A DNA stretch of 40,274 bases from DATAEY01 sp038199035. Its GTDB lineage: Bacteria; Actinomycetota; Thermoleophilia; Solirubrobacterales; Solirubrobacteraceae. The stretch covers positions 1-40,274 of the forward strand of contig JBBPZM010000019.1 of the NCBI GenBank assembly GCA_038199035.1, read 5' to 3'. The notes beneath the pieces are model-generated. The model was not told where the DNA came from. It saw nothing but the letters and a program-made list of their open reading frames with translations, and did no database searches. The position numbers and the translations under genes were made by a program. This document shows, in pieces, positions 7,546-15,771 of this stretch (position 1 is the first letter of the stretch; each line of letters opens with the position of its first letter).

Positions 7546-8409
7546 TCAGCTCGCCGTGAACTCCTCGTCGGACATGTGGGAGCGCAGTCGCAGTACCGCC
7601 TTGGTGTGCAGCTGCGAGATGCGCGACTCGGTGACCCCGAGGACCTCGCCGATCTCCCGCAGGGTGAGGTTCTCGTAGTAGTAGAGGGCGATCACCAGCT
7701 TCTCGCGCTCGGGCAGGCCGGCGATGGCGTCGGCCACCCGGTCCTTGAGGTCGGCGGCGTCGGCCACCCGCGCCGGGTCGGGAGCGCCCGGGTCCTGCAG
7801 CGTGTCCAGGAGCGAGACCTGGTCGCCGCTGGAGTCCGAGACCGTCCACAGCTCGTCGAGCGCGGCGATGCTCGAGTTGGAGATCTGGATCAGGGACTCC
7901 TGGAATTCGTCGACGGCGACGCCGAGCTCGCCGGCCATCTCCTCGTCGGTGGGCGCGCGCTGGAGCTTGTGCTCGAGCTTGACGTTGGCCCTTTCGATCT
8001 CCCGCGCGCGGGCGCGCACCGAGCGGGGAACCCAGTCCAGCGCGCGCAGCTCGTCGATAATCGCCCCGCGGATGCGCGGGATGGCGTAGGTCTCGAACTT
8101 GATCTCGCGCTCGGGCTCGAAGCGCTGGATGGCCGAGATCAGCCCGATCAGCCCGTAGGAGATGAGGTCGGACTCCTCGACATGGGCCGGCAGGCCCGAG
8201 GAGAGCCGCCCGGCCACGTACTTGACCAGCGGCGAGTAGGCCACGACCAGCCGCTCGCGCGCCCGCTCGTCGCCCGCCCCGTAGCGCCGCCACAAGTCCC
8301 TCAGCTCGATGGCTTTGACGTTCGTGTCCAGGACGGCCCCTGCCTCCCTAGTGGTTCGTCCGGTGAGTCCGTGGGCGCGGAGATCATGCCCGGGGGTGAG
8401 AGCGGGCAT
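7546..8409 (-). CDS. fliA: RNA polymerase sigma factor, FliA/WhiG family
   Basis: A 287-residue group 3 sigma factor. Region 2 (about residues 52-125) includes LVKYVAGRLSSGLP, DLISYGLIGLISAI and KFETYAIPRIRGAIIDELR. This RIRG/DELR signature is diagnostic of the FliA/SigD/WhiG class. Region 3 follows (RAREIERANVKLEHKLQRAP), then region 4 (about 220-275: LPEREKLVIALYYYENLTLREIGEVLGVTE and SRISQLHTKA) with its helix-turn-helix. No flagellar genes are in the window, so its regulon could be motility or development-like. The start ATG 8409 lies inside the end of the recombinase gene (26-base overlap) with GAGG about 9 bases upstream, suggesting coupled expression. No in-frame ATG or GTG follows before the conserved region. 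Confidence 0.93.
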   Translation of the reverse strand: MPALTPGHDLRAHGLTGRTTREAGAVLDTNVKAIELRDLWRRYGAGDERARERLVVAYSPLVKYVAGRLSSGLPAHVEESDLISYGLIGLISAIQRFEPEREIKFETYAIPRIRGAIIDELRALDWVPRSVRARAREIERANVKLEHKLQRAPTDEEMAGELGVAVDEFQESLIQISNSSIAALDELWTVSDSSGDQVSLLDTLQDPGAPDPARVADAADLKDRVADAIAGLPEREKLVIALYYYENLTLREIGEVLGVTESRISQLHTKAVLRLRSHMSDEEFTAS

Positions 8410-9304
8410 ACGCCGACCTCAACCTGGCTGACTCTACCCGAGTGTAGACCTGCGTCGTGGAGAGGCTGGCATGCCCCAGCAGCTCCTGAATCGCCCGCAA
8501 ATCCGCCCCTCCCTCGAGCAGATGGGTGGCGAAGGAATGACGCAGCCAGTGCGGCGAGACACCGCCCTCGACGGCCGCGTGGCGGGACCACACCCGCAGG
8601 CGCCGGCGCACGTCGGAGGTCGAGAGACGGCGGCCCGACTTCGACAGCAGCAGGGCGGGCTCGTCGACCGGGCCGCGCAGCGCGGGACGGGCGCGCTCGA
8701 CGTAGCGCGCGAGCGCCCGCATGGCGGGCTCGCCCGCCGGGACCACCCGCGTCTTGCCGCCCTTGCCCTCCACCCGCACCTCCTCGGCGTCGAAGTCCAC
8801 CGAGCCGACGTCGAGCGACACAAGCTCCTCCGCGCGCAGGCCGGAGGCGTAGGCCAGCTCGAACAGCGCGCGGTCGCGCAGGTCGAGCGGCGTGGAAACC
8901 GGTATGCGGTCCAGCAACTCGGCGACCTGCGCCGGCTTGAGCGTCTTGGGCAGGCGCTGCGCCCGCCGCGGCGCCGACAGCAGGTCCGCGGGGTTCTGGG
9001 CCACCGTGCCCTGCTCGCGCAGCGCGCGAAACAGCGAGCGCAGGGATGCGAGCTTGCGCCCCACGGTGCTCGGGGCGGCGCCCGCGCTCGACAGCGCGGC
9101 GGCGTAGCGGCGCAGTGCGCGCGAGTCGACGGTCTCGGGCTCCAAGCGCTGGCGGCTGGCCCACAGCGCGAACTGGCCGACGTCGATGTCGTACGCGCGA
9201 CGGGTCTTCTCGGCCGCGCCGCGGCGGCGCAGGTCGGCGTCGAAGGCCTGGAGGGCGGCGACCCACCCGGCGCTAGGCTGCCCGCTCGTGGGCCTGTTCT
9301 TCAT
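8384..9304 (-). CDS. xerC: XerC/XerD-type tyrosine recombinase
   Basis: About 306 residues: an N-terminal SAM-like core-binding domain (residues 14-105) and a C-terminal catalytic domain. All catalytic residues are present: Arg157 (SGLRAEE), Lys181 (EGKGGKTR), His252 and Arg255 (PHWLRHSFATHL), His278 (LLGHASLSTTQ) and the nucleophile Tyr287 (TQVYTRV). The length is normal for XerC/XerD, which resolve chromosome dimers at dif with FtsK. C versus D cannot be decided without the partner. The start was chosen at ATG 9304; GTG codons at 9310 and 9316 are alternatives. Its 5' end overlaps the divergent small gene at 9288, and its 3' end overlaps the sigma factor gene. Confidence 0.93.
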   Translation of the reverse strand: MKNRPTSGQPSAGWVAALQAFDADLRRRGAAEKTRRAYDIDVGQFALWASRQRLEPETVDSRALRRYAAALSSAGAAPSTVGRKLASLRSLFRALREQGTVAQNPADLLSAPRRAQRLPKTLKPAQVAELLDRIPVSTPLDLRDRALFELAYASGLRAEELVSLDVGSVDFDAEEVRVEGKGGKTRVVPAGEPAMRALARYVERARPALRGPVDEPALLLSKSGRRLSTSDVRRRLRVWSRHAAVEGGVSPHWLRHSFATHLLEGGADLRAIQELLGHASLSTTQVYTRVESARLRSAYARSHPRA

Positions 9305-9584
9305 CGACACCGACACCGGTCAGGTGGCCACCCAGCGCCAGCTCATCGCGGCGGGCGTGGCCAGCGACGAGCAGCTGCCGCAGCAGCCCTGGCTGCGCAT
9401 CCAGGGGCCCAGCGACGCCTCCACGATGTGGTATGCGGTGCTGCGCCGGCGGGTGCGGGACGTGTACATCGGCACGCTCTGTATTCGCCACGGGGAGCAC
9501 CACGCCTCTCTGGTGCGCGCCGGCTGGGAGGACGTGGCGATCGCGGACATCGCCGCGCCCGACGCCGCGTCCTCCTCGGGCTGA
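9288..9584 (+). CDS. Conserved-looking small protein of unknown function
   Basis: A 98-residue reading frame from GTG 9288 (VGLFFIDTDTGQVATQRQ) to 9584. It has typical coding bias, an ordered mix of hydrophobic and charged residues, and no membrane segment or signal peptide. An IRHGEHHASLVRAGWEDVAI segment near the C-terminus looks like a folded alpha/beta element. I do not recognise the family. The first codons lie opposite the 5' end of the recombinase gene, so the two starts overlap head to head by at least 17 bases. An extension upstream to 9186 would lie wholly antisense to the recombinase and is rejected. Confidence 0.6.
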   Translation: MGLFFIDTDTGQVATQRQLIAAGVASDEQLPQQPWLRIQGPSDASTMWYAVLRRRVRDVYIGTLCIRHGEHHASLVRAGWEDVAIADIAAPDAASSSG

Positions 9585-9632
9585 CCCGCGCGGCACCGCC
9601 GCGCCCGGCTCGCCACGCCGGCCGTGGGGGAG

Positions 9633-10673
9633 CTAGGCGATGTAGACGGGCGTCTGGAGCGGCACCTCGTCGTAGAGCTCCTCGACGTCGGGCACCCGCA
9701 TGCGGATGCAGCCGTGAGAGGCGGCCGAGCCCAGCGAGCCGGTCTCGGCGGTGCCGTGGATCCCGGCGCCGTTGTAGATGCCCATCCAGCGCGCCTTGAG
9801 CGGGTTGTTGGGGGCGCCACCGGGGATCACCTGGCCGGCCAGGCTTCCCGCCCACGGGCTGTTGGGGACGCTCCACGCGGGGTCGACCTGCTTGTTTTGG
9901 ACGTGGTAGAGCCCGGCTGGCGTCTCCAGCCCCACCATCCCCACGGCGATCGGATACGTCTTCACCAGCTTGAGGTGGCGGTAGAAGCGCAGCTTGTACC
10001 CCGAGCGGTTGATGATGATGAGCTGGGGATAGGCGCTGGCCAGCTCGGCCTTGAGGACCTTGGGCTTGACGCGGCGCCCCCGCACCTGGACGGTGCGGTC
10101 GGGGGCTCGACCGGTCAGCGCCGCCGTGACCTCGCGACGGATCTTGGCGCCGTCGACCACCAGGCCGTCCTGCCCGGCGACGCGGCTGAACCCCTCGCCG
10201 GAGAACTCGAGGTGGGCGTCGACCGGCTTGCGGCTGACCTTGTCGTCGACGCGCGCGGCGAACTTGTTGACCTCCTCGCGGGAGTAGTGGAGGTCGGCGG
10301 GCAGGCTGGCATTCATCCGCTCGCCAGTCACGTCGCGCCACACGCGGGCGAAGATCGATCCCTGGCGGCTGCGCCGCACGGCGGCGTCCACCATCCCGTC
10401 GAGGTCATAGGTGGCGCGGGCCTCGCGCGGAGTCAGTCGGAAGGCGTGCCCCTCGCCGCGCACCACCACCGGCTGGGTCAGCTCCTCGTGCAGGGCCGCG
10501 TTCAGCCGCCGGCGCGCCTGGGTGGCGGTGAGCCCTCCCACCGGCACGCCGCCCACCCGAACGCCGGGGGCGATGTGGTCGTCGCGGCTCTGGTCGTAGA
10601 GGAACAGCGCGCCCGCGCCGACGAACAGGGCGGCGAGCACCGAGGCGACGAGGATGAAGGAGCGGTCCCGCAC
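9633..10673 (-). CDS. L,D-transpeptidase (YkuD) with peptidoglycan-binding-like domain
   Basis: 346 residues. A hydrophobic N-terminal segment (residues 6-26) acts as a signal anchor, placing the rest outside the membrane. Residues about 35-205 contain repeats of the PG_binding_4 type seen in Erf/YkuD proteins (VGGVPVGGLTATQARRRL). The YkuD catalytic domain follows (about 217-346), with His306 in GIHGTAETGS and the active Cys322 in SHGCIRM. Family knowledge: these enzymes make 3-3 crosslinks in peptidoglycan through the catalytic cysteine and are beta-lactam-insensitive apart from carbapenems. The C-terminus ends just after the domain (TPVYIA). It is transcribed alone; the 69 bases between it and the epimerase gene hold no clear terminator. 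Confidence 0.93.
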   Translation of the reverse strand: MRDRSFILVASVLAALFVGAGALFLYDQSRDDHIAPGVRVGGVPVGGLTATQARRRLNAALHEELTQPVVVRGEGHAFRLTPREARATYDLDGMVDAAVRRSRQGSIFARVWRDVTGERMNASLPADLHYSREEVNKFAARVDDKVSRKPVDAHLEFSGEGFSRVAGQDGLVVDGAKIRREVTAALTGRAPDRTVQVRGRRVKPKVLKAELASAYPQLIIINRSGYKLRFYRHLKLVKTYPIAVGMVGLETPAGLYHVQNKQVDPAWSVPNSPWAGSLAGQVIPGGAPNNPLKARWMGIYNGAGIHGTAETGSLGSAASHGCIRMRVPDVEELYDEVPLQTPVYIA

Positions 10674-10742
10674 GGTCTTCGAGGCGCGGATTGTATGGGG
10701 ACTACCCGCGGCGGCGGCGCATATGCAAGCGATCCTGCGCCA

Positions 10743-12077
10743 TCAGCGCCCGCTGGGGGCCAGAAGGCGATCGATCTCTGACAAGACCTCCCGCCGCCGG
10801 CGGCCGGCGTGCTCGTGGCGGTAGAGCGTCTGGAGGTCGGCGCGCTCGAGCGAGGGCAGCAGGGCGACCAGCTCGGAGGCCTCGAGGTCGTCGTAGTCGA
10901 AGCCCGAGGCGCCGTGCGCCGGAGGCTCGCCGGACCGGTCGGCGCCGGGCGACCGGCCCACGGGGGTCAGGGCCTTGTGGAGGTCCGCCGCCTGGCGGGG
11001 CGAGGGGCGCCACGGGCCGGTCGCCTCCCCTCCCCGGCGCACGCTCGGGCTCCAGCGCAGGAACTCCTCCACCTCGCGCTCGTAGCGGTAGGGCTCCCGC
11101 GCCGAGCGCATCAGCGGCGCGAGCCGCAGGTGCTCGCGGAACCTGATGACGGTCTCGCGGGTGGTGTAGCGGTAGCGGTAGCCGGCGGCCTTGAGCCGGC
11201 GGTTGTCCACCCCGCGCCCGTAGCGCAGCTGGTTGAGCATCTCCACCGGGATGCGCAGCCCCAGCCGGTTGAGGGGCCCGGCCACCGCGCTCGTCCCCCA
11301 CGGGGGCAGGACCGGCGCCATCGGCTTGCCCAGCAGCCCGATCACCTCGGACAGCGCGAGCACCCCGTCGGCCGCCCCGTTGTAGGTGCCCGGCATGTCC
11401 GTGCGCACCGCGTGCTCGAGGCAGCCCACGATGTCGTCCTCGTGGATGAACTGGTAGCGGGGGTCAAAGCCGAGGATCGTGGGGACGACCGGCAGCGAGA
11501 AGAGCTGGCTGTGGGAGGTCCGCAGGTCCGGGCCCAGGCCGTTGGCGAAGCGCAGGATCGTCACCGACTTCTCGCGGTGGCGCTGGGCGAAGTCGCGGAC
11601 CGAGCCCTCGGCCTCGACGATGTCGCGCTCGATCGGCGTCGACGGCGGATGGGGACGGTCCATCTCCTCGGTGAAGAAGGCCGGGTCGTCGCGCTCGGCC
11701 CCGTAGAAGTGGGCCGACGACTTGAAGACGAACTTGCGCACCGGCGAGCTGGCTCCACCGCAGGCGGCGAGGATGTTCATCGTCCCGATGACGTTGTTCT
11801 CGTGGGCCAGGCGCGCCGACGTCCACGCGGAGTCGACGACCAGCCGGGTGTCGATCACCGTGTCGATCTCCGCCGCGTGGACGATGCGGCGGATGAGCGA
11901 GTGCTGGTTGGAGATGCGCACGAACTCCGTGCGCTCGAGCTCGAGCGTGGGGTCGTGGTTGTCGACCCCGACGATCACCTCGTAGGCCGGGTCCTGCTCG
12001 AGCTGCTGGGCCAGCCGCCCGCCCCAGTACGTCGACAGCCCGGTGATGAGGATCCGCCGCGAGTCCCCGGGCGTCAT
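10743..12077 (-). CDS. NAD-dependent epimerase/dehydratase (extended SDR)
   Basis: 444 residues starting at ATG 12077. The N-terminal Rossmann motif is RILITGLSTYWGGRLAQQL; the first glycine pattern (TGxxxxxG) is slightly altered from TGGAGFIG. A cofactor strand (VIVGVDNHDP) follows. The catalytic region shows KSSAHFYGA: the YxxxK tyrosine-lysine pair typical of extended SDRs is not obvious here, so activity as a classical epimerase is uncertain. A C-terminal helical extension (about 330-444, Arg/Glu-rich) goes beyond the usual 310-330 residues. The ATG overlaps the stop of the acyltransferase gene by four bases (ATGA). Together they may act in cell-envelope lipid or glycolipid metabolism, which is inferred. 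Confidence 0.85.
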   Translation of the reverse strand: MTPGDSRRILITGLSTYWGGRLAQQLEQDPAYEVIVGVDNHDPTLELERTEFVRISNQHSLIRRIVHAAEIDTVIDTRLVVDSAWTSARLAHENNVIGTMNILAACGGASSPVRKFVFKSSAHFYGAERDDPAFFTEEMDRPHPPSTPIERDIVEAEGSVRDFAQRHREKSVTILRFANGLGPDLRTSHSQLFSLPVVPTILGFDPRYQFIHEDDIVGCLEHAVRTDMPGTYNGAADGVLALSEVIGLLGKPMAPVLPPWGTSAVAGPLNRLGLRIPVEMLNQLRYGRGVDNRRLKAAGYRYRYTTRETVIRFREHLRLAPLMRSAREPYRYEREVEEFLRWSPSVRRGGEATGPWRPSPRQAADLHKALTPVGRSPGADRSGEPPAHGASGFDYDDLEASELVALLPSLERADLQTLYRHEHAGRRRREVLSEIDRLLAPSGR

Positions 12078-12994
12078 CCGAACCACACATTCTCGCGCCG
12101 GGCCACCATCTCGAAGACGTGCGCCTGGATGAGGGCGCGAATCTCCTCGGAGACGGTCTGGACCAGGCCCTTGTCCTCCCACGGGCGCTCACCCCAGCGG
12201 TCGGTGGCCACCGGAGGCAGGAAGCGGATCTTGAACTTGGCCGGGAGGTAGCCGAGCATGCCCGCGAAGCCGAAGTGCGGGAAGGTCGGCGTGATCGGGA
12301 AGTAGATGAGCCGCGTCAGCCTCTGGAGGGCCTTGACGTGGGCGAAGATCGGGGCGGCCTCCTCAGGCCCGATCATGGCGATGGGGACGATCGGCGCGCG
12401 GGCGCGCATCGCCGCCTCGACGAAGCCCCCGCGCCCGAAGCGCCGCAGCCGGTAGCGGTCCTTGTAGAGCTTCTCGGTGCCCTTGCGCCCCTCGGGCATG
12501 ACCTGGACCAGCGCCTGCTCGTCGTGGAGCAGGCGATGGACGTTGGCGGGATGAGCGGGGACCCCGCCGATCTTGGGCAGGAGCATGGCAAACCCGGGGT
12601 ATCCCTTGAAGAAGTGCTCCATCGTCAGGTGCACCGGGCGGGGATGGGGGTGCTCCTCCTTGATGGCCTTGACGATCATCGGCGCGTCCGGCGGCAGCGC
12701 GCCGGCGTGGTTGGCCACCAGCAGCGCCCCACCCTGCGAGGGGACGTTCTCGATGCCCTCGACCTCGACGCGGAACCAGTGCTTGTAGAGGAAGTCGGCG
12801 ACCGTGCGGTCGAGCAGGCCCTCCATGCGCTCCGAGCGCCCCCAGTCGGTGAGCGTGCGCTCGGGCTCGATGCCCGGCATGAGGTCGTCGCGCTCGTTGG
12901 CGCGCCGGGCGGGGAGGGCGGCGTCCTCGGGGGAGCCGGGGCGGACGAAGGGCGCCTCGGTCGAGCGCTGAGAGGTGGTCGTCCGCTGGGCCAT
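12074..12994 (-). CDS. PlsC-like 1-acylglycerol-phosphate acyltransferase family protein
   Basis: 306 residues from ATG 12994. Residues about 60-75 (DFLYKHWFRVEVEGIENVP) lead into the first acyltransferase block, NHAGALPPD. The histidine and aspartate are separated by six residues, rather than four as in standard H-x4-D PlsC enzymes. The second block (HFFKGYPGFAMLLPKIGGVPA) and third (QVMPEGRKGTEK, with the EG motif that binds glycerol phosphate) are clear. A further block, PIVPIAMIGPEE, matches the family's block IV. The product is probably a membrane-associated lysophospholipid or glycolipid acyltransferase; the substrate is unknown. Its stop overlaps the epimerase ATG (ATGA). Open frame continues upstream to 13945 but is antisense to the hydrolase gene. 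Confidence 0.87.
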   Translation of the reverse strand: MAQRTTTSQRSTEAPFVRPGSPEDAALPARRANERDDLMPGIEPERTLTDWGRSERMEGLLDRTVADFLYKHWFRVEVEGIENVPSQGGALLVANHAGALPPDAPMIVKAIKEEHPHPRPVHLTMEHFFKGYPGFAMLLPKIGGVPAHPANVHRLLHDEQALVQVMPEGRKGTEKLYKDRYRLRRFGRGGFVEAAMRARAPIVPIAMIGPEEAAPIFAHVKALQRLTRLIYFPITPTFPHFGFAGMLGYLPAKFKIRFLPPVATDRWGERPWEDKGLVQTVSEEIRALIQAHVFEMVARRENVWFG

Positions 12995-13093
12995 GACGCG
13001 CGGCCATTCTTCCACGCCGGCCGCGGAACGCCGCCGATGGCACGACCGCGCCCGCCAGGGCGCCCGCCTGCGATGTACTAGCGTGCCGCGGCG

Positions 13094-14008
13094 ATGGCCA
13101 CCGCGCCGCCGACCAGCACCTCGGCCCCCGGGCGCGCCGACGACTACGTCGGCGCCGCGCCGTCGGAGTGGATGGACGTCGACTGGCGCGAGCACCAGCG
13201 CTGGCTCGAGGTCGACGGCCGCCGGATCAACCTCGTCGACATCGGCGAGGGGCCGGCCGTGCTCTTCGTGCACGGGCTGGCGGGCTCGTGGCAGAACTGG
13301 CTCGAGAACATTCCCCACGTCGCGCGCTCCCACCGCGTCGTGGCGGTCGACCTGCCGGGCTTCGGCTACTCCGAGATGTCCGCCCAGGACATCTCGATCA
13401 CCGGCTACGCCCACGCGCTCGACGGGGTGTGCGCCCAGCTGGGAATCGAGCGCACCGCCGTGGTCGGAAACTCGATGGGCGGGTTCGTCGGGGCCGACAT
13501 GGCCCTCGCGCACCCCGACCGGGTCAGCCACCTCGTGCTGGTCTCGGCGGCGGTGATGTGGAACGAGCTGCGCCGGGCGCGGCCGCTGGCCACGCTGGCG
13601 CGTGTGACCCAGGCCTACGGGGCGGTGCTGGCCACCCAGTGGCGGCGGGCCGCCGCGCGGCGGCGGGTGCGCGAGCTGGCGCTGCGACAGGTGGTGCGCC
13701 ATCCGCGCCGGATCCCGCCCGAGCTGGCCTACGAGCAGGTCGTGCACGTCGGCTCGCCCGAGGGCTTCGGGGCCGCGCTGGACGCGCTGTTCTCCTACCG
13801 CCTGCGGGACCGCCTGCCGGAGATCACCGCACCCACGCTGGTGGTGTGGGGCGCCGACGACCAGCTCGTGTCGGTCAAGGACGCCCACACCATCGCCGAG
13901 CTCATCCCCGGCTCGCGCACCGAGATCTTCGAGGACACCGGCCACGTGGCCATGCTCGAGCGCCCGGGCCGCTTCAACGGGCTGGTCGAGGAGTTCCTGG
14001 GCGAGTAG
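13094..14008 (+). CDS. Alpha/beta-fold hydrolase
   Basis: 304 residues. The oxyanion strand is VLFVHGLAGSWQNW (HG at about 60-61). The nucleophile elbow is GNSMGG with Ser127. The acid is Asp255 or Asp256 in VVWGADDQLV, and the catalytic histidine is His284 in DTGHVAMLERP. A helical cap lies between about 155 and 235. The sequence resembles epoxide-hydrolase/haloperoxidase-like or lipase-type members; the specific ester or other substrate cannot be read. There is no signal peptide, so it is cytoplasmic. It is divergent from the acyltransferase gene (99 bases between starts), and both could serve lipid turnover. It converges on ilvD, with a hairpin between. Confidence 0.9.
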   Translation: MATAPPTSTSAPGRADDYVGAAPSEWMDVDWREHQRWLEVDGRRINLVDIGEGPAVLFVHGLAGSWQNWLENIPHVARSHRVVAVDLPGFGYSEMSAQDISITGYAHALDGVCAQLGIERTAVVGNSMGGFVGADMALAHPDRVSHLVLVSAAVMWNELRRARPLATLARVTQAYGAVLATQWRRAAARRRVRELALRQVVRHPRRIPPELAYEQVVHVGSPEGFGAALDALFSYRLRDRLPEITAPTLVVWGADDQLVSVKDAHTIAELIPGSRTEIFEDTGHVAMLERPGRFNGLVEEFLGE

Positions 14009-14017
14009 GGCGAGGCG

Positions 14018-14051
14018 GGGCGGCGAGGTCGACGGCTGGTGCGCGCCGCCC
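14018..14051. terminator. GC-rich hairpin between convergent genes
   Basis: An 8-base perfect stem (GGGCGGCG at 14018-14025, CGCCGCCC at 14044-14051) with an 18-base loop lies between the stop of the hydrolase gene and the stop of ilvD. No T-run follows on either strand, which is common in very GC-rich actinobacteria. The placement suggests a bidirectional terminator. Confidence 0.4.
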
Positions 14052-14057
14052 GGCCGC

Positions 14058-15731
14058 TCAGCCGGTGACCGCGCCCTCGGAGGCGCTGGAGACCAGGCGC
14101 GCGTACTTGGCCATGGCCCCGTTGGCGTACGGGGGCGGGGGCGCCTGGTAGTCCGTCACGCGCCGCGCCACCTCCTCATCGTCGAGGTCGACGTCGAGGC
14201 GCCGGGCCTCGACGTCGAAGGTGATTGCGTCGCCGTCGCGCACGGCGGCGATGGGCCCGCCCCGCACCGCCTCGGGAGCGACGTGACCGGCCATGAGCCC
14301 GTGGGTGGCGCCCGAGAAGCGCCCGTCGGTGATCAGCGCCACCTCCTCGCCGAGCCCCTCGCCGACCAGGGCGGCGGTTACGGCCAGCATCTCGCGCATG
14401 CCCGGGCCGCCCGACGGCCCCTCGTTGCGGATGACGACGACGTCACCGGCCTTGATGCCCTTGGCGGTGACCGCGGCCATCGCCTCCTCCTCGGACTCGA
14501 ACACCCGGGCCGGCCCGCGGTGGTGCACGCGCTCGTGGCCCGCGAGCTTGACCACGCAGCCCTCGGGCGCCAGGTTGCCGCGCAGGATGGCCAGGCCGCC
14601 CGTGGGCTTGAGCGGGTCCTCGAGGGGACGCACCACCTGCTGACCAGCCGTCTCCTGGGCCTCCGCAGCGTGCTCGCCGATCGTCTTGCCCGAGACGGTG
14701 GCCGCCTCCTCGTGCAGCAGGCCGGCCTCGCTGAGGCGCCGCAGGAGCACGGGCACACCGCCGGCCTCGTGCAGGTCGACCGCGACGTAGCGCCCCCCGG
14801 GCTTGAGGTCGCACAGGAGCGGGGTGCGCTGCGCGATGCGGTCGAAGTCGGCGATCGAGAGCTCCACGCCCGCCTCGCGGGCCACGGCGAGCAGGTGAAG
14901 GACGGCGTTGGTCGAGCCGCCGCTCGCTGCGACGGCGGCGATGGCGTTTTCCAGGCTCTCGAGGGTGATGAGGTCGCTGGGGCGCTGGCCGCGGCGCAGG
15001 ACCTCCATGACCAGGCCCCCGGCGCGCTCGGCGACCGTCTCCTTGTCGGCGTCCTGGGCGGGAACGCCGCTCCAGCGCATCGGCGAGATGCCCATCACCT
15101 CGAAGGCCATGGCCATGGTGTTGGCCGTGAACTGGCCTCCGCAGGCGCCCGCCCCCGGGGAGGCGACCGCCTCGAGCTCGGCGAGCTCCTCGTCGGTGAG
15201 GCGCCCGGCGGCGTGGGCTCCCACCGCCTCGAAGACCTCCTGGATGGTCACGTCCTCGCCGCGGAAGCGCCCGGGCGGGATCGAGCCGCCGTAGAGCATC
15301 GTCGACGGGACGTCGAGCCGGGCCAGCGCCATGACCGTTCCAGGGATCGTCTTGTCGCAGCCGCTGAGCGCGATGACCGCGTCGAAGAGGTGCGCGCGCG
15401 CCACCAGCTCGATGCTGTCGGCGATCGCCTCGCGCGAGATCAGGGAGGTCTTCATCCCCGGAGTGCCCATCGTGATGCCGTCGGAGATGGCGATGGTGTT
15501 GAACTCCATCGGCGTCCCGCCAGCGGCGCGGACCCCCTCCTTGACCCTGGCGGCCAGCGCGCGCAGGTGAAAGTTGCATGGCATGGTCTCGATCCACGTC
15601 GAGGCCACGCCGACGATCGGCTTGGCCAGCGCCTCCTCATCGAAGCCGATGCCCTTGAGGTAGGCCCGGGCGGGAGCGCGCTCGGGGCCCTCGGTCAGCG
15701 CGCGCGAGTTGTGCTTGAGGTCGAGCGCCAC
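14058..15731 (-). CDS. ilvD: Dihydroxy-acid dehydratase
   Basis: 557 residues from GTG 15731, full length for IlvD/Edd family enzymes. It dehydrates 2,3-dihydroxy-isovalerate and 2,3-dihydroxy-3-methylvalerate in valine and isoleucine synthesis. Three cysteines sit in the expected cluster positions: Cys52 (TMPCNFH), Cys125 (SGCDKTIPG) and Cys197 (GACGGQFTANTMA), consistent with an iron-sulfur cluster. Other family blocks are FNTIAISDGITMG, ASGGSTNAVLHL, RNEGPSGGPGMREM and DGRFSGATHG. The longer open frame to 15938 is rejected because family similarity begins at LKHNSRALTEG. No other branched-chain amino-acid genes are adjacent. A 40-base gap separates it from the upstream hypothetical gene on the same strand, so the two may be co-transcribed. 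Confidence 0.97.
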   Translation of the reverse strand: MALDLKHNSRALTEGPERAPARAYLKGIGFDEEALAKPIVGVASTWIETMPCNFHLRALAARVKEGVRAAGGTPMEFNTIAISDGITMGTPGMKTSLISREAIADSIELVARAHLFDAVIALSGCDKTIPGTVMALARLDVPSTMLYGGSIPPGRFRGEDVTIQEVFEAVGAHAAGRLTDEELAELEAVASPGAGACGGQFTANTMAMAFEVMGISPMRWSGVPAQDADKETVAERAGGLVMEVLRRGQRPSDLITLESLENAIAAVAASGGSTNAVLHLLAVAREAGVELSIADFDRIAQRTPLLCDLKPGGRYVAVDLHEAGGVPVLLRRLSEAGLLHEEAATVSGKTIGEHAAEAQETAGQQVVRPLEDPLKPTGGLAILRGNLAPEGCVVKLAGHERVHHRGPARVFESEEEAMAAVTAKGIKAGDVVVIRNEGPSGGPGMREMLAVTAALVGEGLGEEVALITDGRFSGATHGLMAGHVAPEAVRGGPIAAVRDGDAITFDVEARRLDVDLDDEEVARRVTDYQAPPPPYANGAMAKYARLVSSASEGAVTG

Positions 15732-15771
15732 GGGGGCGCGAACGTTAGCGGCGCGCCGGCGGCGGGCGCCG

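Noticed and set aside
12077..13945. A 623-codon frame placing the acyltransferase behind a long N-terminal extension
   Set aside because: The extension lies antisense to the alpha/beta hydrolase gene and has no acyltransferase similarity; ATG 12994 fits the family.
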